DNA of 64,000 nt from Syncephalis fuscata (lineage: Eukaryota; Zoopagomycota; Zoopagomycetes; Zoopagales; Piptocephalidaceae), in the NCBI GenBank assembly GCA_025786725.1, contig JAHLTZ010000008.1, positions 682,001-746,000 on the forward strand, given 5' to 3'. Below, in pieces: positions 1 through 13,140 of this stretch (the first letter of the stretch is position 1; the number at the start of each line of letters is the position of its first letter). A program made the position numbers and the translations under genes. A model generated the notes under the pieces. That model ran no database searches and was not told the DNA's origin. It saw only the letters and a program-made list of their open reading frames with translations.

Positions 1-38
1 TAAATAACGCTATTTAACCAGTTAATCACTCATTTAAC

Positions 39-80
<42 letters not shown>

Positions 81-114
81 TAATTGATTGATTGATTAAT
101 TAATTGATATCTAG
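1..114 (+). other. 3' part of an intron with a (CTAA)10 tract
   Basis: This is the end of the intron before the TSR4/PDCD2 last exon. Positions 41-80 are ten perfect copies of CTAA, followed by GATT repeats and the acceptor ctag at 111-114. Each CTAA junction reads ctaac, the core of the fungal branch-point consensus, so the tract is a run of potential branch points. The donor lies outside the window. Confidence 0.75.
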
Positions 115-490
115 TTATCAATGGAAAGGCAACCCGCTATTGTATACCCAACAAGATGAAACAGCAGCTCTTTTACACAGTGCTTTATCGTCATCGTCGC
201 TTGTTCCACCGCCCTGCCCCGTATGTGGTGCACCGCGCATCTTTGAACTACAACTTATGCCTAATCTATTGAGCGCACTTGCTACCTCCACGTATCGTCA
301 ATCGAACCGTAACGATCAACACAGCGATAACGCCGACCCACTTGATATGGGCATGGAATGGGGTACTATTTTTGTATTAACTTGTGAACAGGATTGTTTC
401 AGTCGTGATAGTGCCATTGAAGATAGTGCCATTGAGGATGGAGCAGTTAGATTTCATGAGGAATTGGTTTTACTACAACACGAAATATAA
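115..490 (+). CDS. TSR4: TSR4/PDCD2-like protein, last exon (5' truncated by window edge)
   Basis: This is the C-terminal domain of the PDCD2/TSR4 family, cytosolic chaperones that load ribosomal protein uS5 during 40S subunit assembly. The exon shows the family signature: CPVCGAPRIFELQLMP near its middle, then LDMGMEWGTIFVLTC with its second cysteine group, and a terminal FHEELVLLQ resembling the family ending (EEFVWVQ type). The open frame runs from the acceptor at 114 (position 115 is the third base of a codon) to TAA at 488-490. A short in-frame duplication gives DSAIEDSAIED between the last cysteines and the end. The N-terminal half is upstream of the window, so only about 125 residues are visible. 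Family assignment is firm; the yeast symbol is by homology. Confidence 0.85.
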
Positions 491-780
491 AGCATTTTCT
501 ATTGACTAATTCTACACTTCTATCGTTACATGTTACTGTTACATCTATTATTGTCACCATATCCAAATAAGCAAAGGATGTATCGATGGAAGGGCACGTG
601 ATATTGCTGGTCACCTTTACCCTGATCCTTTGCAGCCGTACCTTTCGTGCCCGCCTTAGGCACCATTAGTGTATTCAATATCCATAATATCTATTGTGTG
701 TGTGTGTGTGTGTGTATTTATGTGTGTAGGAGTAAGTCAGCGTTTCTTCTTTTATTACACTTTTGATTGTTTCTATTTGA
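491..780. other. Intergenic; (TG)n microsatellite at 695-715
   Basis: This is the gap between the TSR4-like stop and the RhoGAP start. It contains a TG dinucleotide run at about 695-715 and no convincing ORF. It presumably holds the 3' UTR of one gene and the promoter of the next. Confidence 0.6.
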
Positions 781-3122
781 ATGCTATTGGTAATGCTTGA
801 ACCAAAGGGTGGTGACGCTTTACAAAGCGACCAACAACAACAACAACAACAAGAACAACAAGAACAGCAATTACCAGAACAGAAACCACCAACAAGTCAG
901 CACAGCGATAACGAAGACAGCACTAAAGATACTACTAAAACACTTGTACCTATACTATCTTTACCGCCACCACCACCACCGTCGTTTTCACAGCCAGTAG
1001 CAGCTTTATCTCGTCGTAGTGGCCCTACGCTATCACTTGCTACAGTAACCGCCGCAGGTATTGCCGTATCACCTAGTGAAGAACACAATGACCCATTGGC
1101 GGCCGACCGATACACTCAACTATCCGATGATAGTCCAATGGGTAGTGGCTGTGTCACACCGGGCAGTCCCTCGAGTGTTTGCACTAACTTCTCAGCTACT
1201 GCTGGTCCATTGGGATTAGTGGCGGGTGGTGTGGTCACTCGGATACAAGCACTGGCCCAACGACAACCCGCTCGACCATTACGTGAAAAGGGGCTAGCCC
1301 AACGAGTGGAGGATTTAGCCGCTAGTGCTAGAGAAAATGTAGCGGGATGGAGTGCTCGGGCTCAAGTGGCCGGCAGTGAACTCGGTCTAGCTGTTGGTCA
1401 ATGGACCCGCGGATTACGTAAAGGTAAATAGGATAATATACACTACGTAACTATATTAATTGACGATTAGATGAACACCACCACCATCATCATGATAAAT
1501 CACATTTAGATGATGGATCTGAACATCATTTAAACAAGGATGAAGGCAGTGCATCGATGCCATCTACATTAAGTCATGAACATCAATTAAAAGAAGGGGT
1601 TATATTTGCTGTACCGCTCGAAGTGGCAGTCAGTGTGTCATCGATTGATGCTGACTGGCAAGTACCCGCAGTACTTATTCGATGTACAGAATTTCTTGAT
1701 GAGCACGGACTTAATGAAGTCGGTCTATATCGAATACCTGGTCGTTGGAGTGATGTCACTAGATTACGGCAACATTTTGATCGAGGATTGGATTTTGATT
1801 TATTAAATCCATCGATGGGTGAATCATATCATTTTGACGTAACTACAATTACTGCCAATACAGTAGCGACTTTATTAAAAATGTATTTACGTGAATTACC
1901 CGAATTATTATTTACACACACGCTACTGCCTTTATTTAATTCAAAATTACCTTGTTCAGCCTCTGCCGAATCAGATACCACGACTGACGAAGAATTAAAG
2001 GCGGCTGAGTCTATGCGACTTATTGCTGATCAATTACCGATGGCCAATCGACATGTACTTCATTGGATTAGTTGTCATTTACGTCGATTAGCTATGCGAT
2101 GCGAACGTAATAAAATGACCCTATCTAATTTAGGACTCATTTTCTGCCCAACACTAGGCATTAGCTCTTTATTATTTCGTATGATCGTCACGTATGTGGA
2201 GATTATTGTACCAATTGCCAATCATGACTGCGACACGAATCGACATCGACGTGAAACGGCTATTATTCGTGAGGCAGAACATCGGGAAAAGTTGGAAGAA
2301 GAAGCGGCTATTGCTGCCGTGGCATTAGCTATTGAACAAGAAAAGAATCTAGTTATAGCAAACGAAGAAGCTAAAAAGAATAGTGTCATAGTAGTAGAAC
2401 AAGAACAGATACCATCCAATACTAATAACTCATTACTAATTACTATGTTATCCAATGATACTGCTACGAACACTATAAATACGATAAATACAAATAGTAC
2501 CTCTATATTACAAGATTTAACTCTCTCTTCCTCTTCTTCTTCTTCCTCTTCTTCAAATCCACCTCCTATTCCACCGCGTCCTTTATCAAAACCTATATCA
2601 ATTAAATCGGTTAATACGAACCTACCGATATCTGCACCTATTCCCATTTCTTTATCCTCTGTACAGACACATGATTGTAAACTATTAGCCACTTCTAAAT
2701 CATCTACCTCTACACCGTCACCATCCATCCACTTAGTATCAACAACATCTACGAGTGCACCATCTACACCTCATATAGTATCAGCCTCTAGTGCGGCAAG
2801 AACACCACCTCCACTACCGCCTCGTTCACGCCGGGCATCACCTTCACCGCTATCGCTAGAGTCAACATCGAACACCATGATACCTGCCCTACCTGAATCG
2901 ATGATGACCGGTCATTATCCCATGGGACTCGTACAAATACCATTAGGTCATACTACGAGTCAAAATGGCACCTTTATTGATAGTCATGGTCAGCCACATG
3001 ATACAAGTGAACTAGCAGGTCACATTGAAGAGATGGCCGATTGTGGTCTACTAAATCTTAGTCCTCGTTTAGGTGTTCATCCAGGACGAGTAGCGCGAAC
3101 ACGTGCTCTATTTGAACACTAA
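781..3122 (+). CDS. RhoGAP domain protein with proline-rich C-terminus
   Basis: GTPase-activating protein for Rho/Cdc42-type GTPases, probably acting on cell polarity. There are two exons, 781-1423 and 1471-3122, joined through a 47-bp intron (gtaaat...gattag); the frame is continuous across the splice. The N-terminus has a polyglutamine run and PPPPPP. The RhoGAP domain lies at about 1600-2220: the arginine-finger motif GLYRIPGRW, LKMYLRELPELLF and the asparagine-containing LSNLGLIFCPTLG are all present. A Lys/Glu/Ala-rich likely helix follows, then a poly-Ser tract and two SH3-type proline motifs (PPPIPPRP and PPPLPPR). A stop immediately precedes ATG 781; the in-frame ATG at 793 is an alternative start. 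No PH, SH2 or BAR domain is visible, so the subfamily is open. No frame breaks were found. Confidence 0.87.
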
Positions 3123-4334
3123 ACACTAATGATTTATTCATTATAAAGTTATATTTTTTCCTATTCACTTTCACAATTGATGTTTATGGTTATTATATTA
3201 TTAATAAAAAACAACTAATCTATCATCTACCATCTAAACTATGATGGTAATCAAGGTTTTACCGATCCATTAACAAGTTGTGTGAATTAATCATTTATTG
3301 ATGATGATGGCGTATCAGTTGACATTTAATTACTTGCATTGACGCCATTCCGACTATTTAAACACCGATTTAATTATTTACACACACACATTTATTACCG
3401 ACATTGATACAGTTTTACGATAATCAACTACAATAATGATACTGTATTAATAACTGTTATAATGTGTGTTAATAATATGACCAATAATAGAAATGGTCCA
3501 TAATATAATAAATATAAGTAAACCTTTCCTTTCCTTTATATTCGTCGTACCATCTAAGCCGGTTTCCTTTCCAATCCATCTTGTCTTTGTTCTTTTTTCC
3601 TCGTCTTGTGTGACTACAAGTACGCAAGTACTCGCCTACTAATACTAATACCAATATTAAAATAGTCTATTCTACAACTATTACAACTATTAGTACCCTC
3701 ACTTTGCTTCTTATTCTGCATTCGACTCCCCTTTTATTATACACGCTTGCGTCACTTGATATTTGCATACCACGCGCTCTATTGCCACCTTTCTGGCACC
3801 GCTCTCCACAGTTCATTGCTTGTGTGCCTACGCCGTTACACTTTACACTTACGTTGCCTCTATTGGTTCTCAAATACCGTTGACCACTAGTTACACTACT
3901 TGTGTACGTCTATTGTGTTCTGGTGCGTGTTTGTGTGCTTGTGTAAGTGCTGGTTTGCGTGATCTCTCTCACTCTCTCTCTCTTATTCTGTCACCTTCAC
4001 GTGCCTTCACGGATAGTGGTCGAGACCATTAAGTGTTCTACGACGACTACTACTGCAACTATTGCTACTTCTTTCTCTTTGCCTTTTGCCCTTTCACTAC
4101 AATAGCTTACTGTTGTTATTGTGACGAAGAAGAAGAAGAAGAGTGGTGGGCTTACGTGTATACACCTAAACTTAAATAGTCCTTGGATCTAGACGACTAT
4201 TGCTATCATTATTACTATTTCTATTTCTATTACAACTACGCTATTATCATTTCATTATTACTACGGCTACTAGTGCTCTTTTTGATTTTCTTTATTGAGT
4301 TGGTTCTGCTTCAAGTATTGCATATATCTATAGC
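3123..4334. other. Intergenic, 1.2 kb
   Basis: AT-rich and then pyrimidine-rich sequence between the RhoGAP and bZIP genes, with CT runs at about 3965-3990 and GAA repeats at about 4127-4142. The small ORFs here are biased by low complexity and show no domain. It probably contains the bZIP promoter and 5' UTR. Confidence 0.55.
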
Positions 4335-7300
4335 ATGGATAGTGAAGATCTATGGCTTTCCTTGCCCGAATCGCTTGGCGACTCAGATAACCACACGTGT
4401 TCAGGCCCTTTGGCTGGCATAACTGACACACCACCCATTGTCACTTCAACAAGCCATCAAGACGAAACAGGCGAAACCTGTTCTCCTATGATGATTGATT
4501 CAGAAACAACAACAACAGTGCTATCTTCTACGGATGGCAGTCACTCTATAAATAGTGATGACCCTATTGGTGTTGTTGACAGCAATCATGATGATCTACA
4601 ATTGATGTTGGCGGCAGCAGCAGCGGCAGCAGGTCTAACACCCAATTCACTTGCTTCTCTTGATCCGACTACTTTGGCTGTAGCTGGTATGGATGATGAT
4701 TACTGGCAGTTTATCCATTCAGATTTGATGTCTACTGAATCTATGGTACCCAATGCGCTTCAATTGTTATCTGAAGCACAATCGACGTCTAATCAGAATG
4801 ATGAAACTGTCACAATAGCAATAGTGGCCACCTATTTGATACAAGTGATAATAGTGTAGGAGAAGTACCCTTTGGTATTCCAATTAAAGCTGAACCATTA
4901 TCGCCAAATGCATTAATGGCATCGGCTGCAGTGACCGGCACACCTGATCCAATGATGGGTGCATTCTTTGACCAAACCATGCTGCCTACCTCGTTCTACA
5001 CGGCAGATATCAAACCATCGTTATTGCTCAATGGACAGGATGATATGTCGTGGATATCCAATGTGGCTAGTCTACCTACTACGGCAACACCGGCCAGTCT
5101 ATTAAATCGACCATCTTTATTGCCATTAGACGAACAACACTCGTGGCAACAACAGCAACAGCTAAATAAGCTACCCGTTGCAGCTACATCCAGTAATGTG
5201 ACTACTACTAAACGTGGCCGCAAGAAACGTGATGCGTATGCTACAGGCGTGTTTAACACACAGCTACAGCCATTAAAGCCTACACCACCGGTCTTAACTG
5301 CTACCATGCCTGTACATACCACTACTGGTGCTGTTACATCGACTAACTTGGATAGTAAACGGGTATCGAATCGAAACAAGCTGTCACAATCATCCATGGA
5401 TCAACAAAATAATGGCGATAATAGTTTAATAATAACTCCGATACAGTTAGTGGTAAACGTCAAATAAACCGTAAAGCATCCATAACTGCTACTTCAACAT
5501 CATCAGTAGCATCACCTTCTTCATCAACACATCGACATCTACATCGTCATCACCAGCATTAACAACATCGGCTATTTCAACATTAACATTACCGCCAAAG
5601 TTGGCACCCGCTCTTAACAACAACTGTAGTGGTACCAATACACCAACATCGATACGCTCATTGGCACCACCACCGTCATTGCTATTACTACATCAACGTC
5701 AATGGCTACATCATTGCCAGTCTCGACGAGTAATACATTAGCAACATCTTCATTTTCGCTGTCTTCTAAACTGAACAACGATACGTTTATGAATGGACAT
5801 GACGATAGTCAAATTGTTTATGATAAACGGCAACAGCGATTGATCAAGAATAGAGCTGCTGCTTTGATGTCACGTAAACGCAAACGTGAGCATTTGGCTT
5901 CATTGGAACAACAAGCCGAAGATTTGAAACTAGAAAACGATGAACTGCGTATTAAACTGACTGAAAAAGATGCGCGTATTTATGCGGTAGAAGAAGAACG
6001 TGACGAAGCACAACGTCAATTAGCTGAACTACAAGCCACACTAAATAGTCTTAAAGAAGAATGGGAGCGTGAACAGACCCGTAAACGCTTACAATCTATT
6101 ACCGTGGCCTCATCAGCCTGTTCTGAATTGGATGACGACGACAATGAAAGACATATTGATGATGATGTATGTGCCATGAATATAGAAAAGGAAGATGGAA
6201 TGCGTCTATATCGTGAATGTGGCACCTCCAATGAGACACGGATTATTAAATCGACATCTACAGCCGGTATGGTATTTATGGTAAGTGTTTATATTATATT
6301 TATGATATTTATTATATTTATTAATAACTATATTCGATATTAGGCTATTATTTTCTCATTTGCTTTGTTGTCCCTTCCAGTAGCACGTATTACTTTACCA
6401 TTAGGTGCAGGCACCGGTAATAGTAATGAAGGACCAGCAATTCATACTCGGTAATTAATAATGATTTATTTGATAATATTAGACTAATTGTAATAATGAT
6501 AACATATTTATATAGACCTGTATTCTCTCAAATGCCACCGTTGAATACACCATTGCCATCCAACGAGTTACATCAACAACAACAAAAGCAATCCACTTCT
6601 AAATTACGCCATGCCGATAGTGATGACGAAGACGACGAAGACAAAGATAGCGGTAATCAAAAGAAAACTACCAAAGAAACAGACAATGATGTAGAAATGA
6701 TTATGTCAGTTGTTAAATCTTCGGTATCAAATCAAGAAAGTCAACAGCATTCGATGAAAGCTGCTACAGTCATCGCGGCCATTACCGATTCAACTGTATC
6801 TTCAATGGCCAATACACGTTCTATAGCTATGACACGTCGTCGTCAACCACGTCGTCATATGCGTCGTCGTTCATCGACCAGTTCTACCAGCACTAGTACT
6901 ATTTCTATTACGGATATCCGTGAACCAAATAGTCTATCATCTGTATCTAGTTTGAATGTAGCTAAATCAGCTCCTTCTCCTTCCTCGACCACCACCACTA
7001 CTACTACCTCTACTACTAACCTATCCCCATTAAGTCAATCACGTATTGCACACGATTTATACAACTGGTTAATCCAACAAGGACCTTCCATGAATCAAGC
7101 TACATCAACTGTAGCATCGAATAAGGATATCGCCGGTTTATCTACCCATCGTGGTGCTGCCCATAGCGATAATAATAAGAACAACGACACTTATGACGAG
7201 TCTAGTCGTCATCATCATCATCGTCGTCGTCGTCGTTCTTCACAAGCTCATTTTCTATGTGACAATCTACAACAAGTAATGCCATTTGTTTCTTTACCAG

Positions 7301-7800
7301 CTACAGCTGGTGCATGGCAACCTATTGAAGAGGATCAATTGCCATCAGATGAAATAGGTCAGAAATTAAATGCATTTACGTGTATTTCACCTGGCAAGAA
7401 TGGTGCTCGTCCTCGTATTTCATTCCTATCACCGATTGAGAATCATTGTTTATCGATTCATAATCAAGATGATCATCGCTTGAGTATGACATCAAGTAAC
7501 AAGGTTAATTCACTGGTGGCCACTACTTCATCGACATCTACAAGTACACTGTCACCACCACCACCACCACAACAACAAGAGACAGAAACAAAAACTACTT
7601 TTATTCATGATGGCCCTACTGTTGATAATAGTTATAATAACATTCATGACTATATCAACCGTAATAATGGCGATAATACTAAGCATACTGATAATACTAT
7701 GGAAGAAGAAACAGATGATATAGTATCATCAGATCTACAAAGATATTTACGTATTGATGTTGAAGTATTATCCAGTCATTTGGTTGAAGGTCTGCCTTAA
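4335..7800 (+). CDS. bZIP transcription factor with a hydrophobic, probably membrane-spanning segment
   Basis: DNA-binding leucine-zipper protein. A Ser/Thr/Asp-rich activation-like region comes first, with an AT-hook-like KRGRKKR at about 5213-5230. The basic region (KNRAAALMSRKRKREHL, about 5848-5898) follows with heptads of a zipper to about 6070. Next is a hydrophobic stretch split by an intron (GMVFM then AIIFSFALLSLPVA), consistent with one TM helix, then a long polar, His/Arg/Ser-rich tail. Introns are 6281-6343 and 6451-6515. The layout resembles ATF6/CREB3-type factors held in the ER membrane and released by proteolysis; that role is inference. The frame breaks at least four times (about 4805-4820, 5405-5440, 5510-5560, 5600-5700), each -1, in low-complexity DNA upstream of the bZIP. 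From 5702 to the stop the reading is clean. Confidence 0.78.
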
Positions 7801-8173
7801 TGTGTTTCTGTTTGTTTTTGTCTTTTGTGTGTGTGTGTGTTTGTCACATAAAATATAGTGATTATCGTTTTATTTTATTCTATTGAATATTTAAATTTAA
7901 TTATTATAATTGTTTTGTTTAGATATCATTAATTGTATCAAGTGACACTGGTTATTATATGATTATATAATAGATTAATGATTAATATTATCCTATTATT
8001 AACATGAAATAAGAAAAGTAAATAGTAAATTATACACATACACACACATATAGATATATAGATATCTTAAAGAAATGTAATAGTAGTATAATAGTAATAA
8101 ACAAATGACAATACGCGTCCACAACCTACAAACAATAACAAATATAATAATCGCAATAGTAATTATAGTAATA
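7801..8173. other. Intergenic between convergent genes
   Basis: AT-rich sequence between the stops of the bZIP gene (plus) and the SIP5 gene (minus). A short TG run lies near 7828-7840. No coding signal is seen; it is presumably two facing 3' UTRs. Confidence 0.6.
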
Positions 8174-10123
8174 TTATAAAGTAGGTGGTGGATATTGATG
8201 ACTAAAAGTATCTGATGACAGTGATGTAGTAAACGCTTGATGTGCTGAATCCATTTGAGAACTATTTGTAGTTAGTGATGGCATTATAGTGGTGGTCTTT
8301 TCATTATGACTATCTGTTTCACCATCTTCGGTGGGTAGTGTTGAAGCAATCGATAGATTGGCTGTTGTATTCAATAAATCATCTAGTGGTGCTTCAGTTA
8401 TATCTTCATCTAGAGTAGCGCTAGAATTGTTGTTTGAAGATAGAGTGGTTGGATGTTGATCATGGGTTAATCGATCAGTGGGGTCAGTTACTGTTTCGAT
8501 AACATTATCCAATGGATTGGCATGTGCTACAGTGGCATCACTTAATAAAGCTAGAGAAGATGAAGAGGAGAGTCGTTCGTTAATATCAATAGAACTAACA
8601 GAACCAACTACAATCGTTGGTAGAGATTGCGATAGTTCAGTGGTTGTTGTTGGTAAATTGGTTGGATTTGTTATATTAATAGGTGTAGATCGATGATTGT
8701 TTAACTGATCAGATGTATTAGGTGATTCACTATGTTCGTTGGTAGTTGTATCCTCATTACTATCGGTGGATGTAGCAGTTGTTTGATCAAGTAAACTAAG
8801 TCGAATGGCTTCAGCCACCATCATTTCTTCTAAATCCACGCCCATTGTACGCATGGCTGCCATATAAGCAGTATTATTGGTAGTTGCAGATCGACGATGG
8901 CGATTTCCACTACTGTTACCATTGCTACTGTCGCTATTTGTATTGGATGTTCGATTTGTACTATTGCCCGATACAATATGTGGATCTCCTTGTGAGGCAG
9001 AAATGATACTGCCACCAACACGGCCGGCCCGTCTTCTTTCATTAATAACCGCTAGACTCGCGTTGACTAGACGACGTTGACTGCGACGTAGTAAATCTGG
9101 TCGAATTTCGTCTAATAATAAAGGTTATTATTATAATTACAAAGCATTTATATTACTTACCACTAGTAACTGCATTAATTTTACGATCAGGTGAATGTGG
9201 ATCGATATCGCCTTCAATGGGCTATAAAATGGTTTAATAATAGGTATTAGTTTAAATAGTCTGTAATGAATGAATTAAATAAACTTACCGATGAAGCACG
9301 ACTATCTAGCTTCTCATTATCCTTTGTATCTGATACAAGATAGAATTCAGCCGATGAAGGAGGCATATAAACTACGCCAAAATTAGGCTTGACACAGAAA
9401 GGACATGGTGCTGGATTAGTAATATCTGAAGCATTGCGTTTGATTTGAAGGAAGCATTCAGTGCAAATCGGCTGATGACAACAGCGGGAATAGTTGATGT
9501 TACGCGGATAATACTGTATAAATGTAAATGTTAATCGATCCATTGTTACATGTCGTGTTTTGTATAATACTTACCAAGAAGCAAATAGGACATTCAATGG
9601 CATTACGATATAGATCGGCAATGGATAAACGTATATCTGTATCACGTTGACCTCGATGGTGTCGATCTCCATTGTTTAAACCATGATTGGTTACGGCTTG
9701 TCGTCTTAAATCCGCCCTTCCATGTTGAACAGTAGAGCCTGTATCTTGTTCGTGTGTATCACCATCTCCACTGCCCGGTGAAATAGAAAACAATGCTCGT
9801 TCCATAGCTAGTGAACCACTGCGCTTTCGATGAAATCCTTCTAGACTACGTTTTTTTGCAAGACGATTGGGATTGCCATGGCTGCATGCTGTTTTGCCAC
9901 CAATTCGAACACCGTCTGTGCATAGACCGGCAATGGCGGCTATACCTTTGATTTCATCTAAATCGGCCAATCCTTTATAGAAGGGAGCAACACGTCGATC
10001 TAGCATAAGTCTACGCACCGTGCGATGATCATAGTCTTGTGCTGATTCGGAATAAAGACCGTTGGCTAACAGCGCACCACCATCAACGCAGTCTACTTCA
10101 CGTTTGCCAACGCTATTACCCAT
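8174..10123 (-). CDS. SIP5: SIP5-like zinc-finger protein
   Basis: Homologue of SNF1-interacting protein 5, a RING-like protein linked in yeast to the Snf1 kinase and Glc7 phosphatase. There are four exons on the minus strand: 9575-10123, 9289-9513, 9161-9221 and 8174-9111; all donors are gtaagt and the frame is kept across every splice. The start is MGNSVGK, a possible N-myristoylation signal. The zinc-binding core ECPICFLYYPRNIN...[16 protein letters not shown]...CPFC is split by intron 1. Two further family blocks are seen in the last exon, [12 protein letters not shown] and [16 protein letters not shown]. The remaining C-terminus is Ser/Thr/Asn-rich. No frame break was found in nearly 1.8 kb of coding sequence, in contrast to some neighbours. 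Confident family call; target kinase in this organism unknown. Confidence 0.9.
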
Positions 10124-12132
10124 ATTGATGGTAAAACGGTAATAGCAGTAATATCAGATAATATATACTCGTCAATTTAAGCTATATATATATATATATA
10201 ACTAGCTAACTGGTTAATTATCTAAACAACAACAACAATAACCATATGCAATATACTTGTTAGTGGTCCATTTTAATCAGTGCATACAGTTACTATGCCA
10301 AAACAAGTTTTCTCTCCATATATAGTATGAGTGGGTAAATGGGCAATGTATGCTGCCAATATAGATGTGCGAGTTCCAAGTGTCGTACAGCAGTTTTGCT
10401 GCTTGCATACCACAACGCCTTAATGTGCAGCAACTGCAATACAACACCGGTGTCAACAACATCCACGAAAAGTAGCACTATGCTATACCAGTCTCCGCCA
10501 TCAATATTGATCACTTACATTACTGATAATGGCAATACCACGGTGGTTTTAAATACTGTTTAGTAGATGGCTGTGCAGTCACACTAATACGGTGTTGTAT
10601 TGGAAAGAGTAGTAATGGTCGGGTTAGAAACAGTATTGGTAGGGTGATCGGTGTCTACACGCGCTATTTAACCAAGCGTAATAAGCGAGTTAGACCACTG
10701 ACCGAGTAAATACGAGGAAGAAAAGAGTATGGATGGAATAGTCGTCGTAGTGGCTTGATTACCAACTGGGTGGGAATTGAGACTAGAAAAGCCAGGGAAA
10801 ATATTCGAAAAGTGTTCCAAAAGAATACTGATGATGCGATCACCACCACCACCAGTAGCGGTAAATGATAATACAGTGAGTGCGACCACCACAGTTCCTA
10901 TTCGGTTCGATAGATAGGCCGCGCTATACACGCGTTATCGCTGCTAAGGCTACCTTCTACGTAGAATTGGATAAGAGTGTTAGAGACTCGGCTATTAGAC
11001 AAAGGTCGCTACAACCACAAGTTATTGGTAAAGAAGGGCCGTGAAAATAGACTATTGGTGGTTATGCCAATTGAATTAGCGTATAGCTACTCGTATTACG
11101 TCAGAAAAAGTAATTCAAAGTATATAAACGATAGGAAAGGTAGCAATAGAGTAGTAATGACAATAGCGCAATAACGACGACGACGACGACGACGACGACG
11201 ACAAATAATCGTGGCAATGAAAGAAGGAAAGCAAATAAGCAAGCAAGTAGCAGGTCGAGTGTATGCTGGATACACGACGTCAATAGCTTCACAGGCAAAA
11301 AGAAAAGTAGAAACAAGTAAGCAAGATACGACGCAACGAAGAAAAGGAGAAGAACAAGCCGAGAAAAATACTACAAAGGAGGCCTAAGCAACAAAGAAGA
11401 GAGTATAGAAGGAAAAAGGAACTTGACAAGCGTTACTATCGTTTTCTTTCGTAGGTGAAACGAAGCTCGTCATGATGGAAACGAGAGAGAGAGGTGGCTA
11501 TTTAAATAGAATCTATTAATGTCGCTATTGTCTAAATACACTGACAATGATGCCTCGGCTTATTTGTCATGCAGAAAGATGTTCGTTTGTTCGCTTGGCA
11601 CCCTCGTCTTACTCGGTAAATACTAGTGTTATCGCTGTAGAAGCATAACTGTATTGCTCGCTTCTCCTCTCAAGTACCTTGTCGACTAGAGTGATGTCGT
11701 CTACTTGTTCTTATTCGTATTTGTACTACGTGTTGGACAGCAGGTGATCTCATCACGGTTGTTCTAAGACATGCTGATGTCGTCAGAAGACCAAAAGTGG
11801 CGCGTGTGTCAAGGCATACAATAGCCATTCATGTGATAATGAATAAAACTATTACTTATTTGATCATTGACAGATACCATTAGTGTGAGTAGTGGTTGTA
11901 GTAGTGGTTATAGTTGTAAAATAGTGCTTTTATTAGGTGATTAGTATACTATTATTCTATTCGTTTAATAGACTAGTTAATGATTAATTAATTAATAAAT
12001 AACTACTTTAATGTTATAATGCATAACTGTGTAGACTAGACTTTTAAACACTATTTTTAGACCCATCACTAATGTTAGTTTTGATTTTGGTCTGATTTTT
12101 TACATTTGTCTATTTTACACTGATTCTCCGTC
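10124..12132. other. Divergent intergenic region, 2.0 kb
   Basis: Region between the SIP5 start (minus) and the mS35 start (plus), so it must hold both promoters. It includes a TA run at about 10185-10200 and an (ACG)n triplet tract at about 11174-11202. Several ORFs of 60-90 codons exist but have no domain or coding character. No RNA gene was recognised. Confidence 0.55.
11174..11202. repeat. (ACG)n trinucleotide microsatellite
   Basis: About nine to ten uninterrupted ACG units are read directly. The tract is non-coding here and lies upstream of the mS35 gene. Confidence 0.85.
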
Positions 12133-13102
12133 ATGTTTCCTATTCAGCGGTCGGGTCGCGTTATAATGCGTGGTGCATTAGGCACTATAGCAACAACGCG
12201 TCCTCAGGCTACGCGTTTTCTATCTACGACAGTGGCGGTAGCTATGCCACGAAAGCGCATTGCACAAATCGAGTCAGATTATGATATTGATAACTTGGAA
12301 GAATTCCAATTTGACGATCATACTACTTTTGGTCATCATTTTCTACATCAAGTACGCGAAGTACGCGGCTATCTACGTCGGGTCAAGTATGAACTGCCAG
12401 CGCTTAAGGGTAAGTGGCGAGAAAGACTAATCTATCAATATGTGTACACTGTATATGAATACAAATATGAATATTTATTAATATACATTTATTTGTATTA
12501 TAGAACATGCTACACCATATAAGCCACCCACAGATCAGCAAATACTACGTTTCCAAACAATTACGCATATAGGCGAAGATCATCCATTAGATAAAAAGAT
12601 TGTACTAACTGTTCAATTAAACGATCTATGCCGTGTTGCGGAACTTAATGAAGATCATCGTCATAAGCTGCTATTGCTATGTGGAACACGCTATAATGCA
12701 CGCACTGGTGTCATTACCTTTGCCTCAGAGCGTTTCCCTAACCGTGCGCAAAATAAACGCTACTTATCCGATTTGTTAGATCAACTCATTGTTGAGGCCA
12801 AGGTAACGTATGCCAAGTATCCATGGCCACTGTATAATATATACATAATATAATATAATGCATCTATAATTAATCGCTCTATTTAATTTCGCAGGATGAA
12901 AAAGATTTATTTAAAGATATTCCGCTATCCGCAGTAACAAATGCCCGTCATCAACCAAAGCCTGATCTAAAGTTCCCACTTGAATGGCTACGTCCTACTA
13001 ATCCCGAGGCAGAGGCTGAAGTAGAACAATTACGCCAACGCCAAACTACCGCCCCTACTACAGATGCTCATGCCAATCATCACTCTTTTGCTGCTGCTAC
13101 TG

Positions 13103-13138
<36 letters not shown>

Positions 13139-13140
13139 AA
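12133..13140 (+). CDS. RSM24: Mitochondrial small-subunit ribosomal protein mS35
   Basis: Component of the mitochondrial 37S/28S ribosomal subunit (MRPS35/Rsm24 family). Three exons: 12133-12409, 12504-12802 and 12895-13140, with introns of 94 and 92 bp; the splices restore one frame. The N-terminus is Arg/Ser/Thr-rich without acidic residues (about the first 38 residues), as expected of a mitochondrial presequence. The conserved core reads from RYVKYEL-like residues (RRVKYELPALK) through TPYKPPTDQQILRFQTIT, then DHPLDKKIVLTV, and CGTRYNARTGVITFASERFP, which matches the family's C-terminal half. The protein ends in a run of twelve serines from a TCA repeat, which is probably dispensable. No frame break. 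The closest alternative would be another mitoribosomal protein, but the FASERFPN-type block argues for mS35. Confidence 0.87.

Noticed and set aside
41-80. (CTAA)n as a telomere-like or centromere-like tract
   Set aside because: It lacks the G/C-run of telomeric repeats, is only 40 bp and lies inside a gene's intron.
2222-2728. 168-codon minus-strand ORF opposite the RhoGAP gene
   Set aside because: It is the shadow of the Ser/Glu-rich coding region; its poly-Glu is the antisense of poly-Ser.
10277-11316. Several ORFs of 60-90 codons in the SIP5/mS35 gap
   Set aside because: Overlapping on both strands, without signal peptide, domain or splice sites; expected by chance or from triplet repeats.
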